From Chamaesiphon polymorphus CCALA 037 (GTDB lineage Bacteria; Cyanobacteriota; Cyanobacteriia; Cyanobacteriales; Chamaesiphonaceae), in NCBI RefSeq assembly GCF_003003845.1, contig NZ_PVWO01000005.1, forward strand, positions 1-38,337: 38,337 nt of DNA, in the 5' to 3' direction. This document shows positions 32,615 to 38,337 of the stretch, in pieces. A program made the position numbers and the translations under genes. The notes under the pieces were generated by a model, which was not told the origin of the DNA, ran no database searches, and worked only from the letters and a program-made list of their open reading frames with translations. Position 1 is the first letter of the stretch, and each line of letters opens with the position of its first letter.

Positions 32615-33261
32615 CACACATCTAAATAAATTTTGACTACCCATCTAAATCGGGTGGATTTTTAGGTTCTTTCGATCGACCAGATTTTTTGACAGCATCG
32701 GCTACTAGCGATCGTCTGACTTACTTTTGTGCATCTAAATTTAGCGATAGATTTGGCGTAATGGTTTGGTGGCGCGATCGATCGCGGTAACGCTATCAGG
32801 GCAGAAAAGTTAGGAGAATCGATCGATTAAATGCTGTGTCGATCGCCTTTTACGCCTAACCTTGCCGCCGCTGTATTTGCGATCGTTGAGATTAAATAGC
32901 AATAATTTTAAAAATAGCTCCCTCGACTGCTGCCTCTATCTACATCCCAGCTTCCCAACATGTCCGACAAATTAGTCAAGGTGCCCGATCGCCAGTTGCA
33001 GGCTAATACTATAGTACGAGGGATTTACTACAACCCTGAGTGAGAGATTGCACTGCTAAGTTTGATTTATTGTCAAGCGACTAGATAGTAAATAATAATG
33101 AAGCTATCGCCGCGAAAACCCGATCCAGCAACTATTTGCCTTCTTTTTTCTGTAATATAGAAATCGATAAACCTAAGATCTCATTGTCTTGACTGCAAGC
33201 AGTGTGCTTGACAATGGCGATCTCTGCCCCACACTACCGCAGCTCTAGGAGAAGGATCATA
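32615..33261. other. Gene-free region between dps and the histidine kinase
   Basis: About 640 bases without a convincing gene. ATCTAAAT occurs three times (32629-32636, 32644-32651 and about 32732), and a weak hairpin with TTTTT follows the second. A run of CGATCG sites lies at 32780-32885. The kinase promoter is probably near 33040-33190, but no clear boxes stand out. Confidence 0.45.
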
Positions 33262-35190
33262 GTGAGCGATTTTCCAGAGGAAAGGCTATGCCAACGACGA
33301 TCGGTTTTAAGTGAATTACTGCGGCAGATGCCCCAATTGAGATCGCATTTGTATTTTAAATCTTCCCTCACTGCTTTATCGCACGCTATGGAAGATCGGG
33401 TGCTAGCCGGAACGGATCGACCGTTACTGATTGCTAGTTTTCAGCAAGAAAAGTTTTATCGCCAAGAGGCGCATCGCTATCGTCGGTTGGGCGAAATCAG
33501 CGATCAAGTTTACGTGCTGGCTGCCCCAGATACTGAATTTAGCGATCTCGTCAGCGAGTACGATCTAATACCATTCGAGCACACTGATGCGCTGGCTTCA
33601 GAATGGCATCTGGTTGCCATCGGTGCCCAATCCTCGGCGTGCTTGATCTGTCGCGAAAAAATCGTCCCGCCATCGGAGATTCCAGTCTTACCCGAAATCG
33701 ACGCATCCCGCAGATTTGAAGGGATCTGGACATTCGATCGCCAAGTAACGATCGCCGCCGCACATATCTTACTCGATCGCATCAAAGGTTATCGTCCGGA
33801 TCTGGCTGCTAAAATCGCCCAGGCCAAGCAAGAATACCTCGTCGCCGTCCCCACTATCCCCCAAGATCATTCGGCCAGTGCTGACGCCTTCGTGCAGCGA
33901 CTGGTGACATATTTGCAAGCCCGACAATACAAATTGCTCAAAGCTTACCGTTCGATCGAAGAAAAAGAAGAACGCGAACGCCTAGTCAATACAATTACTG
34001 GGGCAATTCGGCGTTCGCTCAACTCAGCAGATATTCTCCAAGTAGCCGGACAAGAGATCGGTAAGGCAACTGGAGTCAGTCGCTGCCTGATCTATCAATA
34101 TCGTAAAGACGATCGAGCTGTGACGATCTCTCATGAATATTTAGCTAATTCCGGAATTAATTCTTTAGTCGGTAAATCTTGGAATCTAGCCGACAATCCG
34201 ATCTTTAAAGAAGTCGTTACCACTCACGAATCGACATCCCTAGCCGAAGTTAGCGTTACCAAAACCTGGCAGCGCACGCTCTCCAGACAGGGCATTAGCG
34301 ACTGGTTAATCGTGCCAGTCCTCCACCAAGATCGGCTCTTAGGCGCGATCGAATTACACCAGCACGAACCTTCACCCTTACCCTGGTCGGACGATACGAT
34401 TAACCTCGTCGAAGCGATCGCCACCCAAATCGGCAGCACCCTGATTCAGGCCGAATCGTACACCAATCTGGAATATCTCAACCAGCAACTCGAAGCACTC
34501 GATCGTACCCGCGCCAATTTAGTTGCCATTACCGGACACGAACTGCGGACGCCACTGTCCACCATTCAAGTCTGTCTGGAAAGTCTCGCCACCGAGCCAG
34601 ATATGTCACTCGAAATGCGGCAAGTGATGCTCAATACCGCCTTGGGCGATGCCGAACGAATGCGAAAGCTCGTGCAAGACTTTTTGACCCTCTCTCAGCT
34701 CGAAAGCGGTCGGATTCAATGGCATCCCGAGCCGCTATCGCTCGAAGAATGCATCGATTTGGCCTTAAGCGGTCTCAATACCCGTCGCTACAATCGAGAT
34801 TTACCCAAAATTATCGTCGATTTGCCCCCCGATCTACCCTTCGTCCGTGCCGATGGCGAATGGTTAGTTGAAGTATTGACAAAATTGCTAGATAATGCGT
34901 GTAAGTTTACCACTGGCAAAGATCGGATCGCGATTCAAGCAGCCAAAACCGAATCGATGCTAGAAGTAATTGTTGCCGATACTGGACGCGGCATCGCCCC
35001 CGAACTACTACAAATGGTCTTCGAGCGGTTTTACCAAGCCGAAGGTTCCTTGCGGCGGACTGCGGGTGGAACTGGTTTGGGATTGGCGATTTGTCGCCAA
35101 ATCGTCAACGGCTGGGGCGGCGAAATTTGGGCAGAGTCTGCGGGCAAAGATTGCGGCAGTCGGTTTCACTTTACCGTGCCATCGATTTAA
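33262..35190 (+). CDS. DICT-GAF sensor histidine kinase
   Basis: Starting at GTG 33262 the product has 642 residues. A DICT sensory domain (about 15-170; LLRQMPQLRSHLYFKSSLTALSHAME, PLLIASFQQEKFYRQEAHRY) is followed by a GAF domain (about 250-425) and a kinase core: HisKA with phospho-acceptor His in TGHELRTPLS and HATPase with N-box LLDNACKFT, G1 DTGRGIAPE and G2 GGTGLGLAI. No membrane helix is seen, so it is a cytoplasmic sensor. The frame is open to 33202, but AAGGA at 33252-33256 lies five bases before the GTG at 33262. No response regulator is adjacent; two phosphatase genes follow. The N-terminal EERLCQRRS comes from a GGCTATGCCAACG repeat. Confidence 0.9.
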   Translation: MSDFPEERLCQRRSVLSELLRQMPQLRSHLYFKSSLTALSHAMEDRVLAGTDRPLLIASFQQEKFYRQEAHRYRRLGEISDQVYVLAAPDTEFSDLVSEYDLIPFEHTDALASEWHLVAIGAQSSACLICREKIVPPSEIPVLPEIDASRRFEGIWTFDRQVTIAAAHILLDRIKGYRPDLAAKIAQAKQEYLVAVPTIPQDHSASADAFVQRLVTYLQARQYKLLKAYRSIEEKEERERLVNTITGAIRRSLNSADILQVAGQEIGKATGVSRCLIYQYRKDDRAVTISHEYLANSGINSLVGKSWNLADNPIFKEVVTTHESTSLAEVSVTKTWQRTLSRQGISDWLIVPVLHQDRLLGAIELHQHEPSPLPWSDDTINLVEAIATQIGSTLIQAESYTNLEYLNQQLEALDRTRANLVAITGHELRTPLSTIQVCLESLATEPDMSLEMRQVMLNTALGDAERMRKLVQDFLTLSQLESGRIQWHPEPLSLEECIDLALSGLNTRRYNRDLPKIIVDLPPDLPFVRADGEWLVEVLTKLLDNACKFTTGKDRIAIQAAKTESMLEVIVADTGRGIAPELLQMVFERFYQAEGSLRRTAGGTGLGLAICRQIVNGWGGEIWAESAGKDCGSRFHFTVPSI

Positions 35191-35380
35191 CTCGATCTCT
35201 GGATAAATTAGTTGAAAATTCGATCGAGCGATGTTGAAAATCAGGTGAATCGAGTCTTTCTAAAGATCTGTTGAAATTCTCGATTTCTAGCGTAAACTAC
35301 AAACTGAATCCCGATACTTTTTGCTTGCAAAAAATATCTCAATCTGGATACCCCCGTCCGAACCCCCGATTTCCCAAACC

Positions 35381-37171
35381 ATGACTACCGCCCAACCCTT
35401 GATGTCTCGCTATCTCTGGGCTGCCGAACGACAAGCAACTTGGATTCCTGCCGATCGATTAGTTGAAGATAGATACCATGTTATCGCTCCTCAATTGTGG
35501 CTAGATACCAAGCCGCAAGAACCCCCAGATATATTATCGCCCCTGCCGCGTCAAGCTCTAGCCTACGCGCATCTATACCAGTACAAGCTGCATTTACCTC
35601 AACTGCATGGCTTTTGTTCGCTCAAAAGATCCCATGAAACGATCGAGATTCCCCTGCTCGAAAATATCCCGATCGATAATGAAGGCAAATTACTCCCTAG
35701 CCTGCTTGAAGCCTGGAGTACGGCAACACCACTATATCAAGCCTATTGGTTGTGGCAAGCGATCGATCTATGGGCACCGCTGGCTGGAACTGGTGTTTTA
35801 TCCAGCTTGGTGGTGATGGACAACCTCCGTGTCGATGGTTGGTGTCTGCGCTTGTGCGAATTAATTCCCGACTATACCACAGCCAGTAACAAAGTGACAC
35901 TGGCCAAACTAGGGACGTTATGGTTGCAAACCCTTGGCGGTGCCGATTTGGAAATTGCCGATCGGTTGAACGTGCTGTTTGCGAAAATGCAGGCAGAACG
36001 GGCATCTTTGCGAGATGTCTCTGCCGAACTCAATCGCATTACCATCGAGCAAGCCGCCCGACTCCCCTTGGCGTGGCAGATTGCAGGCGGGACAGATGCG
36101 GGAGCTACCTACCAGCATAACGAAGATTCATATTACCCCACGCCACTGGAACTCGCTCAAGATACTACTGGCGGCAAAATTGCTATCATTTGTGATGGCG
36201 TCGCCGGACATGAAGGCGGTGAAGTTGCCAGTCAATTGGCCGTTAAACTCCTCAAAATTGAGACCCAGATTTTGTTGCAAGAGCTGATTAACTCTCAGGA
36301 TATTGTCGCTCCCGAACAGATATGTAATACGATCGGCGCGATCGTCCGGGTCGTCAATAATACGATTACCGCTCAAAATCAAACCCAAGGCCGCGAAGAT
36401 CGCCGTCGGATGGGAACTACCATGGTAATGGCTCTCCAAGTCAATCAGCGGATTCCCAGCCCCAATGGTGTCGGCAATTCTCATGAGATTTATATCGCCC
36501 ATGTTGGCGACAGTCGTGCCTACTGGATTACACCCCACCGCTGCCAATTATTGACGATCGACGATGATATCGCCACCCGCGAAGTCAAACAAGGTCGCGA
36601 TGTCCCGTGGCATAGTGCCAATCGTCCCGATGCTACCGCCTTGACTCAAGCATTGGGGATGAAGCCTGGAGAGTCGATCAGACCTACAGTTCAACGATTT
36701 ATGGCGATCGAAGATGGAATTTTGTTACTCTGCTCCGATGGTTTGAGCGATCGCGATTTGGTCGAACGTTCGTGGCAAGATTACGCAGATCGGATCCTTC
36801 AGACAGATATTCCTCTTTCCGAAGCCGTTCAATCTTGGCTGGCTTTAGCCCATCGCCAAAATGGTGATGATAATATCTCGTTAGTACTGATGTCTTGTCA
36901 GGTATCGACCCACAAATCGCGGCTGGGCAGTCAATTAGTACCCCGTAGGTCGGACGATGAAGACTCTTCAGAAGACGATTTTGGTGCCAAATTACAGTTC
37001 AAATTTAGTAGATTTATTAACTTATTCCTATGGCTAACTACTAGTATCGGTCTACTCGCTGCCATCGCAATCGCGATCGCTTTTTTCTATCCTGGCTGGG
37101 TTGAAAACATGCGCCACCAATTATTTCCAGATCGATCTTCGCAAACAGAGCTAAACAGCTCGAACGATTAG
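35381..37171 (+). CDS. PP2C-type Ser/Thr phosphatase with N-terminal extension and membrane anchor
   Basis: From ATG 35381 the product has 596 residues. An N-terminal ~230-residue region of unknown fold (LWAAERQATWIPADRLVEDRYHVI...) precedes a PP2C domain (about 235-490) with YQHNEDSYY, ICDGVAGHEGGEVAS, HVGDSRAYWI, LLLCSDGLSDRD and GDDNISLVL, so the metal-binding Asp residues are complete. One membrane helix (about 550-575, LWLTTSIGLLAAIAIAIAFFYPG) lies near the C-terminus and keeps the enzyme on the inner face of the membrane. The frame continues up to a TTG at 35321, but that part is Pro-rich and unlike the family. The arrangement suggests removal of Ser/Thr phosphates placed by a Hanks-type kinase that is not in the window. 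Confidence 0.88.
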   Translation: MTTAQPLMSRYLWAAERQATWIPADRLVEDRYHVIAPQLWLDTKPQEPPDILSPLPRQALAYAHLYQYKLHLPQLHGFCSLKRSHETIEIPLLENIPIDNEGKLLPSLLEAWSTATPLYQAYWLWQAIDLWAPLAGTGVLSSLVVMDNLRVDGWCLRLCELIPDYTTASNKVTLAKLGTLWLQTLGGADLEIADRLNVLFAKMQAERASLRDVSAELNRITIEQAARLPLAWQIAGGTDAGATYQHNEDSYYPTPLELAQDTTGGKIAIICDGVAGHEGGEVASQLAVKLLKIETQILLQELINSQDIVAPEQICNTIGAIVRVVNNTITAQNQTQGREDRRRMGTTMVMALQVNQRIPSPNGVGNSHEIYIAHVGDSRAYWITPHRCQLLTIDDDIATREVKQGRDVPWHSANRPDATALTQALGMKPGESIRPTVQRFMAIEDGILLLCSDGLSDRDLVERSWQDYADRILQTDIPLSEAVQSWLALAHRQNGDDNISLVLMSCQVSTHKSRLGSQLVPRRSDDEDSSEDDFGAKLQFKFSRFINLFLWLTTSIGLLAAIAIAIAFFYPGWVENMRHQLFPDRSSQTELNSSND

Positions 37172-37394
37172 AGCTTGTAAAATCTAACCATACAGACAAG
37201 ATCTGGCAATGGAGCTACATGAGTTGCTGCACATTCGCTGCTCTCTGGCACCCTATGCGCCCCGATCCCCCTCCAGTAGCTAAATGTTAGATTCAGCCCT
37301 TAGATCTAGAAATTGAGCAATAATGAGGACATAGGATCGACATTGACGATCTGACGCCCAACGTGCGAACGAGATCGCTACCCTACGGCTGAGG

Positions 37395-37413
37395 GATCGG
37401 TTAACAACCGATC
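37395..37413 (+). other. Hairpin in leader of PPP-type phosphatase gene
   Basis: GATCGGTT, loop AAC, AACCGATC: an 8-bp stem that ends 25 bases before the ATG. It may affect translation. No Shine-Dalgarno site is visible for this gene. Confidence 0.45.
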
Positions 37414-37438
37414 GATATCCTCCAGTACTAAACACTCT

Positions 37439-38197
37439 ATGTTTAACTTTTTCCAGTCAAAGAATAGCACTAAACCCCGACAGTTTGCCATCGGAGACGT
37501 TCACGGTCATTACGACGGGATGCTGCAACTGATTAATTTTTGTAAAATCTCACCAGAAGATCGGGTGTATTTTTTAGGCGACGTCATCGATCGCGGCCCC
37601 AAAAGCGCGCAGGTAGTCAAGTGGATTCGGGAGCGCAATTATCCCTGTCTGATGGGCAATCATGAAGTAATGTTATTGACATCACTCAATCATGGCAAGA
37701 TCGATGAAATGTCCTTACGTCATTGGTTGCCCTCTGGGGGCGATACCACCTTGGAAAGCTATGGCGACGGCGGCATTCCCGAGGATGACATGAAATGGTT
37801 TGCCAGTCTGCCATCTTATCTCGATTTAGGCAATGTATTTCTAGTTCATGCGGGTGTCGATCCATTTCGATCGCTCGATAAGCAAAATAACGAACAATTT
37901 TGCTGGATTAGAGAAAAGTTTTTGAGCAATCAGTTTCCCTACTTTCCCGACAAAACCATCATTACCGGGCATACGATTACCTTCACACTCCCCGGCGTGA
38001 AACCCGGAGAAGTCGCTCAAGGCCCCGGCTGGCTGAATATCGAAACAGGTGCCTATCACCGCAAAAGCGGCTGGATGACCGCCCTAGACATTACCAATGC
38101 CCTGGTATACCAGGTCAATGTATTCTCCGGAAAACAGCGCAAACAACCACTCGATCGAGTCGTCAAAGTAGTCGAACCAAATCGGGTCAAGTTTTAA
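37439..38197 (+). CDS. PPP-family metallophosphoesterase (PrpA/ApaH-like)
   Basis: A 252-residue calcineurin-like phosphatase. All metal and phosphate motifs are present: IGDVHGHYDGM (about 18-28), GDVIDRGPKS (about 47-56), GNHEVM (about 79-84), FVHAGVDP and the final GHT. This fits the bacterial PrpA-type Ser/Thr phosphatases or the symmetric Ap4A hydrolases (ApaH); length and motif spacing fit both. It is the third signalling gene in a row after the kinase and PP2C genes and lies 267 bases beyond the latter. A heptamer array follows the stop after 13 bases. Confidence 0.9.
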   Translation: MFNFFQSKNSTKPRQFAIGDVHGHYDGMLQLINFCKISPEDRVYFLGDVIDRGPKSAQVVKWIRERNYPCLMGNHEVMLLTSLNHGKIDEMSLRHWLPSGGDTTLESYGDGGIPEDDMKWFASLPSYLDLGNVFLVHAGVDPFRSLDKQNNEQFCWIREKFLSNQFPYFPDKTIITGHTITFTLPGVKPGEVAQGPGWLNIETGAYHRKSGWMTALDITNALVYQVNVFSGKQRKQPLDRVVKVVEPNRVKF

Positions 38198-38210
38198 TCG
38201 ACCTCAGTTA

Positions 38211-38237
38211 GAGATGGGAGTTGGGAGTTGGGAGAGG
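38211..38237 (+). repeat. Heptamer array (GAGTTGG type) after PPP phosphatase gene
   Basis: GAGATGG, GAGTTGG, GAGTTGG and a partial unit start 13 bases after the TAA. The unit is the same as in the pilin operon array at 9533-9616. A possible opposed CTATCCA-like fragment lies at the window end (about 38319). Confidence 0.8.
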
Positions 38238-38337
38238 ATGTAGAGGATAGGCAATAGTTGCTTTACTTATGCCGTCGAGTACTAGAACAGGACGCTTGCA
38301 TTTAAACTTTCTATTCAGTATCCACTACCTATAATAC

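Noticed and set aside
33202-33261. Upstream starts of the histidine kinase (GTG 33202, ATG 33214)
   Set aside because: The GTG at 33262 has the best ribosome-binding site, and the extra residues are basic and low in complexity.
37209-37286. Short plus-strand frame MELHELLHIRCSLAPYAP before the PPP phosphatase gene
   Set aside because: Only about 25 codons, no ribosome-binding site and no known family; could be chance.

Overview
The window is a stretch of cyanobacterial chromosome of moderate GC, very rich in CGATCG, with full HIP1 octamers (GCGATCGC, for example at 10143-10150 and 18271-18278). Cyanobacterial hallmarks include solanesyl diphosphate synthase and chorismate lyase for plastoquinone, a PetR/PetP-like BlaI/M56 pair, an Asr1405/Asl0597-family protein, DpsA, a DICT-domain histidine kinase and heptanucleotide intergenic repeats. 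Most genes are chromosomal housekeeping or surface-related. I see no tRNA, rRNA, CRISPR array, prophage or intact insertion sequence.

Layout. 1-2.8 kb: a truncated acidic protein, a secreted TPR protein and an EcfA-like ABC ATPase. 2.8-6.6 kb: a lipid-linked sugar module made of a methyltransferase-GT2 fusion, a GT39/ArnT-like membrane glycosyltransferase and a four-helix EamA/ArnE-like protein. 6.6-8.4 kb: rsmG, a TsaC/Sua5-type gene and rpmB. 8.5-12.7 kb: a minor-pilin (PilV/FimT/PilX/PilW-like) operon, continued by a JAMM metalloprotease and an unknown protein. 12.8-17.3 kb, minus strand: murC, murB, ybaB/ebfC and a TrkA-type potassium channel. 17.7-19.7 kb: smpB, chorismate lyase and a RibD-C reductase. 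20-24 kb, minus strand: AMIN-only protein, AmiC amidase, MurI and Sds.

24.7-28.4 kb: a GHL10 glycoside-hydrolase-like lipid-anchored or membrane protein; then an accessory patch with an XRE-type regulator that looks like an integron gene cassette, divergent from a decayed integron-type integrase; then the M56/BlaI pair. 28.5-32.6 kb: a TonB-dependent receptor, a thioredoxin-like [2Fe-2S] protein, the Asr1405-like protein and Dps, which suggests metal (iron or copper) handling. 33.2-38.2 kb: a signalling run of DICT-GAF histidine kinase, PP2C phosphatase and PPP-type phosphatase.

The most unusual signals are not genes. (1) Seven-base tandem repeats begin at, or within about 13 bases of, the stop codons of ten genes, always with the stop-rich strand on the coding strand; several form inverted pairs, one of them a perfect 30-bp inverted repeat enclosing a 15-bp hairpin (19691-19955). 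(2) An integron relic (26171-27015) has a cassette whose stop codon lies inside an attC-type core site. (3) A GGCGTAGCC-type palindromic repeat family has entered several reading frames and adds peptide segments to proteins.
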